From the NCBI RefSeq assembly GCF_004118265.1, contig NZ_SDHW01000007.1:186001-250000 (forward strand): a DNA stretch of 64,000 nucleotides, given 5' to 3'. Positions 7,019-17,961 of the stretch are shown here, in pieces (position 1 is the first letter of the stretch; each line of letters opens with the position of its first letter). The notes beneath the pieces were generated by a model. That model had not been told where the DNA came from. It did not search any database and saw only the letters and a list, made by a program, of their open reading frames with translations. A program made the position numbers and the translations under genes. The stretch is from Lacibacter luteus. GTDB lineage: Bacteria; Bacteroidota; Bacteroidia; Chitinophagales; Chitinophagaceae.

Positions 7019-9427
7019 ATGAGAAGCGTATCTGTTTTACTCTTATTCTTTCTTGCAATGAAAACCATTGCACAGGATGCGGTAAATTATCAATTACCAC
7101 CCAAAGACATTATGGATCTTGCACTGGCAAAACCTACACCAACTGTTAGTGTAGACAGTAAAGGCCAATGGATGTTATTGATTGAACGTAATACGTATCC
7201 GCTGGTTGATGAACTTGGCCAGCCGGAAGTACGTGTTGCGGGTTTGCGTATCAACCCTGCAAATTTTTCGCAAAGCCGCCAGAACTACATTAACAATTTT
7301 ACAATCAAGAATATTGCTTCGGGCAAAGAATATAAGATCAGCGGATTGCCTGCTAACATGCTGGCAAATGCAGTATCATGGAGTCCTAACGAAAAGAAAT
7401 TTGCATTTACCAACAGCACCGGTTCTGTTGTTGATTTGTATGTGGTAGATATTGCAACACAAAAAGCAACGAAAGTAAACAAGACTGCTTTAAACGTTGT
7501 GCTTGGTGCTGCGTTCAGTTGGCTAGATGATAATACAGTGTTGTATAAAACCATTATCAAACCTGCATCGGCAATGCCCAAGCGCCCGATTACGCCGAAA
7601 GGACCAACAGTACAGGAAAGCTATGGCAGTGCTGCACCTCGTCCAACTTTCCAGGATATGATTAAATCGCCTTACGATGAATCGTTGTTTGAATTTTTTA
7701 CATTGGCACAATTGGTGAAGAATGTAAATGGTGTTGAAACAAAGATCAATCAACCTGCTATTTATTCCGGCATCAGTGCATCGCCCGATAAAAAATATTG
7801 GTTGGTACGTACCATCAGCAAACCGTTTTCGTATGTAGTACCTGCTTTTGGTTTCAACTCAACCGTTGCAATACACGATGCAGGCGGAAAATTTATAAAA
7901 GAGATCGCTAAACTTCCTTCTGCAGAAACTGCTCCCGCAGGTAACGATAATGTGCAGGATGTTCCCCGCAGTATTGAATGGCGTGATGATGAAGCGGCAA
8001 CCGTTGTATGGTGCAAAGCATTGGATGGCGGGTTAATAAAAAACACAGCAGAGTATCGTGATGCCGTGTATGCGTTGCCTGCACCTTTTACCGCACAGCC
8101 GAAAGAATTGTTTAAAACAAAAATGCGTTATGGTGGCACTACCTGGGGCAACAGCAGTTTCGCATTGGTGCAGGAAGTATTGCGCAGCAAAGCACAAACA
8201 AAACTGAGTAAGCTGAATCCTTCAACCGGTGAAATGGAACTGTTGCAGGAACGTAGTGCAAATGATGCATACAATAATCCCGGTTCACCTGTAACAGAAA
8301 AAAACAGTTATGGTCGTGATGTAGTGATTCCGCATGATGGAAAACTATTGATGAATAACACAACAGGTGCATCATCAAAAGGTGATCTGCCATTCCTTGC
8401 CTATTTTGATCTTGCAACAAAAAAGAATGAGATCATCTGGCGTTGTAAAGAAGATGAATATGAAATGGTGATGGATGTATTGGATCGTAACAGTCTTACA
8501 GTGCTTACAAGAATGGAAACACAAACGGTGGTGCCTAACTATCATGTAAAAACATTGAAAGGAATTGTACCCGGTGGTGGAAAGCAGATCACTGATTTTA
8601 AAAATCCATATCCGCAACTGGAAGGAGTGAGTGTACAAAAAATATCATACAAACGTGCCGATGGTGTTGATCTTACAGGTAATCTCTATTTGCCTAAAGG
8701 ATATGATGTAAAGAAAGATGGTCCGTTGCCGGTGTTGATGTGGGCTTACCCACGTGAGTTCACCAATGCACGTGATGCAGCACAGGTACGTGGATCGAAA
8801 AATACATTTACACGAATAGGCTGGGGTGGCCCTATCTTTTGGGTAACGCAAGGCTACGCTGTGTTGGATAATGCAGAGATGCCGATTGTAAGTACAAGTG
8901 CTGATAAAAAACCAAATGATGATTTTATAGAACAGTTGAAATTAAATGCACGTGCTGCTATTGATAAATTAGCATCAATGGGTGTGGGCGATAGTACACG
9001 TGTTGCAGTTGGTGGTCACAGCTATGGTGCATTCATGACAGCGCATTTGCTTTCGCATACCAATTGGTTCAAAGCTGGTATTGCCCGCAGTGGTGCGTAC
9101 AACAGAACATTAACGCCGTTCAGTTTCCAGAACGAAGACCGTACGTACTGGCAGGCGCCGCAATTGTATTTTGATATGAGTCCGTTCAGCTATGCACAAA
9201 AACTGAAAACACCAATTCTGTTGGTGCATGGCGATACAGATGATAACACCGGAACTTATCCCATCCAGAGTGAACGGATGTTCCAGGCATTGAAAGGTAA
9301 TGGTGGTAATGTGCGTTATGTAAGCTTACCTTACGAAGCACATGGTTACCGTGGTAAAGAAAATATTCTTCATTTGTTGTGGGAAGAGCATATGTGGTTA
9401 GAGAAATATGTGAAGGGGAAGAAGTAA
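7019..9427 (+). CDS. Secreted S9-family serine peptidase (prolyl oligopeptidase type)
   Basis: This 802-residue protein has a signal peptide (residues 1-18, ending TIAQ). It then has a long beta-propeller-like region, and from about residue 540 an alpha/beta-hydrolase catalytic domain. The triad is visible: Ser in GGHSYGAFM, Asp in VHGDTDDNTG and His in YEAHGYRGKEN. The mix of features resembles bacterial relatives of the glutamyl endopeptidase branch of S9, but substrate choice is uncertain. It likely works in the periplasm on peptides. It is divergent from the his operon and is followed by its own terminator. Confidence 0.9.
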   Translation: MRSVSVLLLFFLAMKTIAQDAVNYQLPPKDIMDLALAKPTPTVSVDSKGQWMLLIERNTYPLVDELGQPEVRVAGLRINPANFSQSRQNYINNFTIKNIASGKEYKISGLPANMLANAVSWSPNEKKFAFTNSTGSVVDLYVVDIATQKATKVNKTALNVVLGAAFSWLDDNTVLYKTIIKPASAMPKRPITPKGPTVQESYGSAAPRPTFQDMIKSPYDESLFEFFTLAQLVKNVNGVETKINQPAIYSGISASPDKKYWLVRTISKPFSYVVPAFGFNSTVAIHDAGGKFIKEIAKLPSAETAPAGNDNVQDVPRSIEWRDDEAATVVWCKALDGGLIKNTAEYRDAVYALPAPFTAQPKELFKTKMRYGGTTWGNSSFALVQEVLRSKAQTKLSKLNPSTGEMELLQERSANDAYNNPGSPVTEKNSYGRDVVIPHDGKLLMNNTTGASSKGDLPFLAYFDLATKKNEIIWRCKEDEYEMVMDVLDRNSLTVLTRMETQTVVPNYHVKTLKGIVPGGGKQITDFKNPYPQLEGVSVQKISYKRADGVDLTGNLYLPKGYDVKKDGPLPVLMWAYPREFTNARDAAQVRGSKNTFTRIGWGGPIFWVTQGYAVLDNAEMPIVSTSADKKPNDDFIEQLKLNARAAIDKLASMGVGDSTRVAVGGHSYGAFMTAHLLSHTNWFKAGIARSGAYNRTLTPFSFQNEDRTYWQAPQLYFDMSPFSYAQKLKTPILLVHGDTDDNTGTYPIQSERMFQALKGNGGNVRYVSLPYEAHGYRGKENILHLLWEEHMWLEKYVKGKK

Positions 9428-9452
9428 TGAATGATGAGTAATGAATAATGAG

Positions 9453-9486
9453 TCGGGCATGAACGAAAGTTTGTGCCCGATTTTTT
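9453..9486 (+). terminator. Terminator of the S9 peptidase gene
   Basis: TCGGGCA (9453-9459) pairs with TGCCCGA (9474-9480); inner AAC/GTT can add three pairs. It is followed by TTTTTT. It lies 26 bases after the stop codon. Confidence 0.85.
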
Positions 9487-9652
9487 GTGGCGGTTGGTTA
9501 TTTGAGTAACGGTTGTTGAAAAGTGAATTACAAATCAATGGTTCTTTAAACAAGAAGGTTCGTATATTTAAATCTTAGCGATCATGCTTGGACGACCTCA
9601 GGACTTACAACATATTGTGAAGAAAGAACGAACAAAAAAATAAATTTAAATA

Positions 9653-10207
9653 ATGACTTCTAAACTTCATTTGACATTCGGATTTTTTTTAGTAATACTT
9701 GTTGCTTCATGCGGTAGTTCAGACAAAAAAGAAAATCCTGATAAAAATGAGGCGATTGCAAAGACGCTTGCGAGGAAATACAATGCAGTTGCAAATTGGG
9801 ATACGACAGCATCCTATACATCGCATTTTCAAAATATGTTTATTGCTCAAAACAAACCCATTCTTTTTAAGGGTAGAGTGTATGATATCGTAAAAACTGA
9901 TAGCAATTATGTAGTTAAAGTTTTAGACGAAAGAACAGATGCTACTCATAATTTTCTTGCAATCATAACATTTTCAACAGTACAATTAGATTCACTTTAC
10001 AGTGGTAATCAAGCGACAAGAGGAGTGTTTGTTTTTAAAGTCACTAAAGTAAAATCTTCAGACCCCTCAATTAAAGCAGACATGGAAAGCGATGAAGATG
10101 GTTCATATACTTACACACATCTTAGTGATGATGCAGGTACGATGATAACAATTTTTACAGGTATTGCGATTGATTGCCAGCTTGAGGAAATAGACGAATC
10201 AAAATAA
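9653..10207 (+). CDS. Lipoprotein of unknown function, possible OB fold
   Basis: A 184-residue lipoprotein: hydrophobic signal followed by lipobox VASC (Cys20) and a charged linker (SSDKKENPDKNE). The body, ILFKGRVYDIVKTDSNYVVKV onward, looks like an OB-fold strand pattern, but that is only an impression. I do not recognise a family. It is the first gene of a tight set of three; the next starts on the base after its stop. The region is markedly AT-rich compared with flanking genes, which suggests transfer or weak selection. Confidence 0.75.
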   Translation: MTSKLHLTFGFFLVILVASCGSSDKKENPDKNEAIAKTLARKYNAVANWDTTASYTSHFQNMFIAQNKPILFKGRVYDIVKTDSNYVVKVLDERTDATHNFLAIITFSTVQLDSLYSGNQATRGVFVFKVTKVKSSDPSIKADMESDEDGSYTYTHLSDDAGTMITIFTGIAIDCQLEEIDESK

Positions 10208-10558
10208 ATGAAAAACAATATTTTTTTACTTCTTGACACAGTTATAAAGTTTGCGGTTGCGGCTGCACTAATAATTGCAGCAATGACTAAACAACAATAC
10301 AGTTATTACAATTTTCTTCGTTGGTTTGTAATGATTCCATTTATTTATTTCTGTTATAAATCATTCAACCAAAAACAAATGGGGCTTTTTATATATTTTG
10401 GGATTGTTGCTATCTTGTTTAATCCGTTTCAGAAATTTTGGTTTCAAAAACAGATATGGCACATAATTGATTTTTTAATTGTGGGTATTACAATAGTGAC
10501 AATATTTTATGACTGGTTCTTATTTGTAAAAGCTAAAAGTGACAGACCTAAAAACTAA
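10208..10558 (+). CDS. Small four-helix membrane protein (DUF6804-like)
   Basis: A 116-residue protein with about four hydrophobic segments (residues 8-25, 35-50, 55-70, 82-105). The motif pair YSYYNFLRWFVM and LFNPFQKFWFQKQIWHIIDFL resembles small proteins annotated DUF6804; that match is from memory. Function is unknown. Its ATG abuts the stop of the preceding lipoprotein gene, so translation is likely coupled. Confidence 0.7.
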   Translation: MKNNIFLLLDTVIKFAVAAALIIAAMTKQQYSYYNFLRWFVMIPFIYFCYKSFNQKQMGLFIYFGIVAILFNPFQKFWFQKQIWHIIDFLIVGITIVTIFYDWFLFVKAKSDRPKN

Positions 10559-10564
10559 TAAATC

Positions 10565-10813
10565 ATGTACGGAAAAATAATTGAACTAATTAAATTGATT
10601 CTGGGATTGATACTTTTATTTATACCAGTATTGACAGGAATTATATTTTGTTTGGAGAGTTTCAAAATCTTAAATCGTTCTTTAAATTATGCAAATTTGT
10701 CAGGTATTTGGCGACATGGTGATACTGGTGCTTCAAACACTTCAATCTTTTTAGGACTTTGCGGGCTTGCGGGAGCATATCTACTTGCGAACTATAAAAC
10801 AAATACACAATAA
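10565..10813 (+). CDS. Small two-helix membrane protein, unknown
   Basis: 82 residues with two predicted membrane helices (about residues 8-28 and 58-75). It begins 6 bases after the previous stop and shares its AT-rich composition. No family recognised. The close spacing makes a real, co-transcribed gene likely. Confidence 0.6.
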   Translation: MYGKIIELIKLILGLILLFIPVLTGIIFCLESFKILNRSLNYANLSGIWRHGDTGASNTSIFLGLCGLAGAYLLANYKTNTQ

Positions 10814-11016
10814 GTGCAATAAATAAGGTTAATATTAGTTTTGATGTACAGACCTTAATAGATGAAATTATATGAACCGCTAGCATGGGTTTGAAGAAGC
10901 AGAGTTTAAGAGCCTATATAATACTTTTCTGCTTTGATTATCTCTAGTTTTTCACAACAACGATAGTTTTGAAATTCCCTACCTTCGGCAACCACCGAAC
11001 CATTTGCTGAAATTTT

Positions 11017-12009
11017 ATGGAACACAATAAACAACAAGACATTCTTGAATCAATGCTTGATGAATATATAGCTATTTTAGATAAGTATTATCCGGATGTT
11101 ATTGATAATATTGGTTATTCAGGCTCAAATTTTCATTCAAGAATTTCTAGGTATTTTAGGCACTATAAAAAGACGCCGTTTTATTTTTCAGGGGAATTAA
11201 AATTCGTTCATTGGACTAGTTTAAATAGCTTATCCTCGATAGTTAATAATAGTGAAGTAAGATTATATAATCTAATAAATTCAGAAGATAAGGAGGAGTT
11301 TTCGTACGCCGGCAAATTGTTATCTCTTTCAGAGCCTCAAATATCGACAATAAAGGATAGTTATTTTACTGCATCCTTTTGCTCGTACGAGAATCTTAAC
11401 AGCAAATATTTATGGAAGAAATATGGTAAAGATTACTCAGGAGTTGCAATTGTATTTTCACTAATCGACAACCGAGATAAATGGGAAAATTTTTTTCTTT
11501 CAAAAGTTTATTATAAGCTTGACGCAAAATTTGAAAATTTCCAAAGGGAGATTGATGACTTGAAAAGAAAATACAATGGTCACCCAACATTTATGAGTGA
11601 CATTTGGCGATTTGCAGGGTTTTTTAAGAAAGAACAATACGAAGATGAAAAGGAAGTCCGACTATCTTACATTTTTCCTTTCAAAAATGAAGTTGAATAT
11701 TTACGGTACGTCAGAAAAGAACTCAAAATTGAGATTGGAAGAAATCGGATTGTAAGCTACATACCTTTAAAGCTGTGGATCGACCCGAACTCATCCTATC
11801 TAAAAACATTAGATATAAGTGAACGGGTTAATGATACCTTTTCGTTAACCAAACCGGATTTACCACAATTTAAAATCGAAGAGATACATTTTGGCAATAA
11901 ATGTGGTTTGACACCGGAGGAATATTACAGGTTCGGAAGGCAGCTAAAAGAAATATTTCAATGGAGACTTGGCTATTCAATCGAACTTCCCTTGAATTTA
12001 TATAGCTAA
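11017..12009 (+). CDS. DUF2971 domain protein
   Basis: A 330-residue soluble protein. From about residue 66, FVHWTSLNSLSSIVNNSEVRLYN, then NSEDKEEFSYAG, FTASFCSYENLNSKYLWKKYG, GVAIVFS and YEDEKEVRLSYIF, it follows the DUF2971 pattern. That family has no settled biochemical role and turns up in accessory and defence-rich regions. No toxin, nuclease or transposase neighbour is seen. The gene is AT-rich, and its 3' end overlaps a 40-base imperfect tandem duplication. Confidence 0.8.
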   Translation: MEHNKQQDILESMLDEYIAILDKYYPDVIDNIGYSGSNFHSRISRYFRHYKKTPFYFSGELKFVHWTSLNSLSSIVNNSEVRLYNLINSEDKEEFSYAGKLLSLSEPQISTIKDSYFTASFCSYENLNSKYLWKKYGKDYSGVAIVFSLIDNRDKWENFFLSKVYYKLDAKFENFQREIDDLKRKYNGHPTFMSDIWRFAGFFKKEQYEDEKEVRLSYIFPFKNEVEYLRYVRKELKIEIGRNRIVSYIPLKLWIDPNSSYLKTLDISERVNDTFSLTKPDLPQFKIEEIHFGNKCGLTPEEYYRFGRQLKEIFQWRLGYSIELPLNLYS

Positions 12010-12080
12010 GCACTTTTTATCAGCAAGGTCTCCCAATAAGTATAGCTGAGTATTTTGTTCTTAGTAAAGTTTCTCAAAAA
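12001..12080. repeat. Imperfect 40-base tandem duplication at the end of the DUF2971 gene
   Basis: 12001-12040 and 12041-12080 both begin TATAGCT, followed by similar sequence that differs mostly by C/T and A/G changes, with one extra base in copy 2. The DUF2971 stop (TAA at 12007-12009) is in copy 1; copy 2 has TGA at the matching place. This looks like an old duplication decaying by transitions. Confidence 0.55.
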
Positions 12081-14448
<2,368 letters not shown>

Positions 14449-14480
14449 TTTTTCGTTTATTGTTTCTGGTTTTTTGTTCG

Positions 14481-14516
14481 ATCCGGCGTGAACGTTTTGT
14501 TTGCGCCGGATTTTTA
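14481..14516 (+). terminator. Terminator of the GH97 gene
   Basis: ATCCGGCG (14481-14488) pairs with CGCCGGAT (14504-14511), followed by TTTTATTAT. The loop carries GAAC and GTTT segments, as in the 9453 terminator. Confidence 0.85.
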
Positions 14517-14653
14517 TTATCGGTACGGCTGCAAGCCGTCAAACCATTTGCAGCTTATACCATTAACAAGAAGTAGAAGATGTCTTGCCAGTTAAATTGT
14601 CGGTTTGCTACTTTTTTTGCATTCAATCCATCAATAATATTGTTATCTAAAAA

Positions 14654-15415
14654 ATGATCATGTCTACAATCCTCATTACCGGCGGCACGGGAACCTTAGG
14701 TAAAAGTCTTTCAGCTTTGCTAAGCAGTCAGAATATACCGCATATGATCGGCAGCAGGAACGCTGAAAGTGGAAAGGATCATAATGTAACAATGGATTTG
14801 CTGCAGAACAAAGCTGTTAAGGAAGCAGTGGAAGGAAAACAAGTCATTTTTCATCTTGCCACAGATCTTAAAAAAGATGCCTTACTCACCCAAAACCTGT
14901 TACAGGCAATCGGTACGAATCGGAACATTCATCTTGTTTATATTTCTATTGTTGGCATTGATAAAGTGCCGTTTGCTTATTACAAACAAAAGCTTGCATC
15001 GGAAAATGCAATCAAAGCATCGGGTATACCATTTACCATTTTACGGGCAACACAGTTTCATGAGTTTATTCACCAGATCATTACAACGTTTTTGAAATTT
15101 CCTGTTGGATTGTTGCCAAAGAAGATTATTTCGCAACCAATTGATGCGTCAATTGTGGCAGCAGAGTTGTATAGGTTGTCGAAAGAAGAACCAGTTGGAA
15201 AAACAATAGAGATAGGTGGAGCAGAGGCTCTTACGTTGGAGGAAATGGCAAATGAATGGATGGAGCAAAGCGGAAAGAAAAAACTGATCTTTAATTTACC
15301 AATTTGGGGAGAGCTTGGCCGCACATTTTGTAATGGTAGTTTAACAACAGCGAACAGTGTGAAACATAGCAAAAGCTGGAGGCAATGGCTGGCGCAGCAT
15401 TTGGTGGAAAAATAA
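14654..15415 (+). CDS. NmrA-like atypical short-chain dehydrogenase
   Basis: A 253-residue Rossmann protein. The dinucleotide motif is ITGGTGTLGKSL at residues 7-18. HLVYISIVGID and YYKQKLASENAI give the usual SDR core, including a Tyr-x3-Lys. FTILRATQFHEF is typical of NmrA/NAD(P)H-binding proteins. Substrate unknown; many relatives are redox sensors or act on quinones. Two start codons are possible (14654 and 14660). It stands alone on the plus strand. Confidence 0.85.
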   Translation: MIMSTILITGGTGTLGKSLSALLSSQNIPHMIGSRNAESGKDHNVTMDLLQNKAVKEAVEGKQVIFHLATDLKKDALLTQNLLQAIGTNRNIHLVYISIVGIDKVPFAYYKQKLASENAIKASGIPFTILRATQFHEFIHQIITTFLKFPVGLLPKKIISQPIDASIVAAELYRLSKEEPVGKTIEIGGAEALTLEEMANEWMEQSGKKKLIFNLPIWGELGRTFCNGSLTTANSVKHSKSWRQWLAQHLVEK

Positions 15416-15523
15416 CTTATCTATTGATACTCATACTTTAAAAGTACGCTCATTATTCTGCTGTTGCGTACTGGCACAGTAATTGGAAAGGCCTGTGTAT
15501 TGTTCATTTAAATCAACTACAAT

Positions 15524-15964
15524 ATGAAAATGAAAAGAACACGGACAATCGTTGCTGTTTTTCTTTTTTCAGCAATTGCATTAGTGAGTTGTAAAAAAGA
15601 ATCGGCAAGTGAAAGTGAGCAACCGTATACAGCTAATTGTAATGGCGATAGCCAAGCACCACCCAATGGTTCAACAGCAACAGCAACATTCAACGGAAAA
15701 TATAACAGCAGCACAGGTACATTTTCCGGAACACTCACCTATAGTGGTATTACACCAACAGGCTGGTATGTACAAAAAGGAACAACACTTGTAAACGGTG
15801 AAATAATTGCATCGTTAGGTGCAGTGGTTACATCACCGGTTTCAATCAATATTCAGTTAAGTGCATCGGCTGCAGCAGAATTAAAAGCGGGTAACTGTTA
15901 CGTAAATATTCAATCGGCAGCTTATCCATCGGGAGAGATCAGGGGTAAATTGGTTGCAAAATAG
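15524..15964 (+). CDS. CHRD-domain lipoprotein
   Basis: 146 residues with a lipobox (ALVSC, Cys23) followed by a CHRD domain: ATFNGKYNSSTGTFSGTLTYSG, then INIQLSASAAAELKAGNCY and the C-terminal signature SGEIRGKL. In bacteria this domain occurs on surface proteins of unknown role. It ends just before a strong terminator. Confidence 0.88.
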   Translation: MKMKRTRTIVAVFLFSAIALVSCKKESASESEQPYTANCNGDSQAPPNGSTATATFNGKYNSSTGTFSGTLTYSGITPTGWYVQKGTTLVNGEIIASLGAVVTSPVSINIQLSASAAAELKAGNCYVNIQSAAYPSGEIRGKLVAK

Positions 15965-16009
15965 ATCCTGATAGCATAAAAATTTCCTGTAGTAAGCGGG
16001 AGTTGTAAA

Positions 16010-16050
16010 AAAAGGAGCAATTGTAAATACATTGCTCCTTTTGCTTTTTT
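16010..16050 (+). terminator. Terminator between CHRD and YwbE genes
   Basis: AAAAGGAGCAAT (16010-16021) pairs with ATTGCTCCTTTT (16031-16042) around a 9-base loop, then T-rich. It lies between convergent genes and can serve both directions. Confidence 0.88.
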
Positions 16051-16081
16051 AATGAGATTATACTGTTTGCTGTATCAGCAG

Positions 16082-16291
16082 TTAAAAGGCTGCATCGTCT
16101 TCAAGTATCTTCTGCACCCGTCCAATCTGTCCGTCTTCTAAACGTACTTTGATGCCACGGTGATGTTTGGGCGCACTCGTGAGCAGATTTTTTACAATGC
16201 CTTCGGTAAGTGTACCGGTACGTTGGTCTTTCTTTAGTACAATCAACACCAGCATTCCGGGTTTAATATTTGCACGAATTGTTCCTTCCAT
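16082..16291 (-). CDS. YwbE family protein
   Basis: A 69-residue basic protein, MEGTIRANIKPGMLVLIVLK, followed by TGTLTEGIVKNLLT and GIKVRLEDGQIGRVQKI. That is the complete YwbE (DUF2196) family pattern, a small beta-barrel-like fold of unknown function. It follows the next upstream gene by 9 bases, so the two are probably one transcript. Confidence 0.9.
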   Translation of the reverse strand: MEGTIRANIKPGMLVLIVLKKDQRTGTLTEGIVKNLLTSAPKHHRGIKVRLEDGQIGRVQKILEDDAAF

Positions 16292-16300
16292 TTTCTGTAA

Positions 16301-16828
16301 TTATTTTTTGTAAGCCTCTTGTAACGCTTTTACAAGCGAAAGTAGTTTTGTCTGAATAGTATAACCTTCTTCTATATCGCCAACCGGAGCAACATGCAGT
16401 AAAAGCAGGCTGTTCGATTTGTTGTATTGCTGTTCATTTCCTTTCGCAATTGCTGTACTTACCGATTGATAGCTTGTGCCTTCAAAGCCGATATAATAAT
16501 CAAAGAATACATCTGTTATTTCAGAAACCGGCATAATATATTTTTGAAACAGCACTGCACTGTCTGTCTCAAAACGTCGTACAAGTACAAGCGACTCTTG
16601 TTCTATACGGAACGGTTTTGTAATTGTACCCAGTTCTATCGGCATTTCATTTTTTGTAAAGTCGGTGCAGAGCTTGTGCAGGTATTTCAGCAATGCCTGT
16701 TCTGCTTTTTGCTGTTGCTTGTTTTTGGCAGGCGTTTGCGTGTAAGCGGTAAGTAAGAAAAAAGTAAATAACAGGCAGAAAGATAAACGGAAAAATATTG
16801 TTGCCTGCGTTTTAAAACTTTGGGGCAT
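16301..16828 (-). CDS. Exported protein of unknown function
   Basis: A 175-residue protein with a signal peptide (about residues 1-35, ending TAYTQ), then KNKQQQKAEQALLKYL and a mixed alpha/beta body. I do not recognise a domain. ATG 16828 gives a good signal peptide, while the longer in-frame start does not. It is likely co-transcribed with ywbE. Confidence 0.65.
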   Translation of the reverse strand: MPQSFKTQATIFFRLSFCLLFTFFLLTAYTQTPAKNKQQQKAEQALLKYLHKLCTDFTKNEMPIELGTITKPFRIEQESLVLVRRFETDSAVLFQKYIMPVSEITDVFFDYYIGFEGTSYQSVSTAIAKGNEQQYNKSNSLLLLHVAPVGDIEEGYTIQTKLLSLVKALQEAYKK

Positions 16829-16874
16829 TGCGGTTTGGTTTAAGCGTTGTGTACATAACTCAGATTGTAAAAAC

Positions 16875-17213
16875 TTATTGTACAAAATCCTCCCGCATTG
16901 GACTAAACACATCAATCAGAACTCCTTTTTCCAGGCACAGCACACCGTGCTCAACATTCGATGGTATGTGAAAGCCATCGCCGGTGCTTAAAATTTTCTT
17001 TTCACCTGCGATCTCTACTTCAAACACACCGCTTTCAATATGGGTTATCTGTACATGCACATGTTTATGCAGGCTGCCGATTGCGCCTTGTTCAAAATCT
17101 ACTTTCACCAGCATCAGCGATGGGTCGTACGCCATTATCTTACGGCGAATGCCTTCACCTGCAGTTTGCCATTCAAATTGTTTGTCTTCAATAAATCCCG
17201 GTTGATGTAACAT
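16875..17213 (-). CDS. Cupin-domain protein
   Basis: A 112-residue single cupin barrel. The first motif is GSLHKHVHVQITHIESGVFEVEI (metal-binding His residues), the second GDGFHIPSNVEHGV. Small cupins of this type bind metal and act in sugar, polyketide or sensory roles; no specific substrate can be given. ATG 17213 (MLHQPGFIEDKQF) is the family start; 22 residues upstream are probably not translated. Confidence 0.88.
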   Translation of the reverse strand: MLHQPGFIEDKQFEWQTAGEGIRRKIMAYDPSLMLVKVDFEQGAIGSLHKHVHVQITHIESGVFEVEIAGEKKILSTGDGFHIPSNVEHGVLCLEKGVLIDVFSPMREDFVQ

Positions 17214-17345
17214 GCTGCAAAAATATTTATTCGGCAACAGTTCACCAACGGGTACATTTGTTGCCGTACATTCAACCAATCGGGATCATTCGTTAGGGTT
17301 ACTTCATAAACAGAAGCTGTAACCTTATAATCTGAAAAACTGAAC

Positions 17346-17927
17346 ATGAACGGAAAAGAGATCGCAACTTTTTATGCGTCTAGCAAACAAAAATGGAGAC
17401 AGTGGTTGCAAAAAAATCATGATAAAGAACAATCGGTTTGGCTGCTTTGCTATAAGAAGCAAGCAAACATGCCCACAATAAGCTGGAGTGATGCTGTTGA
17501 TGAGGCACTTTGTTTTGGATGGATAGACAGTACACGAAAATCGTTAGGCGATGATCGGTTTATTCAGTTTTTCTGCAAGCGAAAACCAAAGAGCAATTGG
17601 TCTAAAATTAATAAAGCCAAAATTGAAAAGCTAACCGACGAAGGACTTATGACCAAGGCCGGCTTTGCAAGTGTTGAACTGGCAAAGAAAAATGGTTCGT
17701 GGAATGCGTTAGACCAGGTTGAAGAATTACTTATTCCCAAAGACCTTGCAAGTGCATTTCGATTACAGCCCGGATCGAAAAAATATTTTACAGGTTTAAG
17801 CCAATCGGTTCAGAAAATATTGTTGCATTGGGTTGCAGCAGCTAAGCGCTCCGAAACACGACAAAAACGAATTGATGAACTTGCCGAACATGCAGGCAGG
17901 CAAACAAGACCCAAACAGTTTCTATAA
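17346..17927 (+). CDS. YdeI/OmpD-associated family protein
   Basis: A 193-residue soluble protein. The patterns WRQWLQKNHDKEQSVWLL, YDEAL-like VDEALCFGWIDSTRK, RKPKSNWSKINKAKIEKL and the C-terminal AAAKRSETRQKRIDELAEHAG are typical of the YdeI family, which has a DUF1905-like fold and has been linked to antimicrobial-peptide tolerance. Role here is unproven. It is divergent from the cupin gene and convergent with the amidohydrolase gene. Confidence 0.88.
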   Translation: MNGKEIATFYASSKQKWRQWLQKNHDKEQSVWLLCYKKQANMPTISWSDAVDEALCFGWIDSTRKSLGDDRFIQFFCKRKPKSNWSKINKAKIEKLTDEGLMTKAGFASVELAKKNGSWNALDQVEELLIPKDLASAFRLQPGSKKYFTGLSQSVQKILLHWVAAAKRSETRQKRIDELAEHAGRQTRPKQFL

Positions 17928-17961
17928 ACCTTCCTCGTTCGATATTATTCTTCAGTATTGT

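Noticed and set aside
7019-9427. Divergent promoter for the S9 gene (TATTTTCG at 6986)
   Set aside because: One mismatch in the -7 box and no TTTG at the right distance; left out as a feature.
9584-9643. 19-codon frame directly upstream of the lipoprotein gene
   Set aside because: Could be a leader peptide, but there is no repeated codon, no hairpin after it and no other support.
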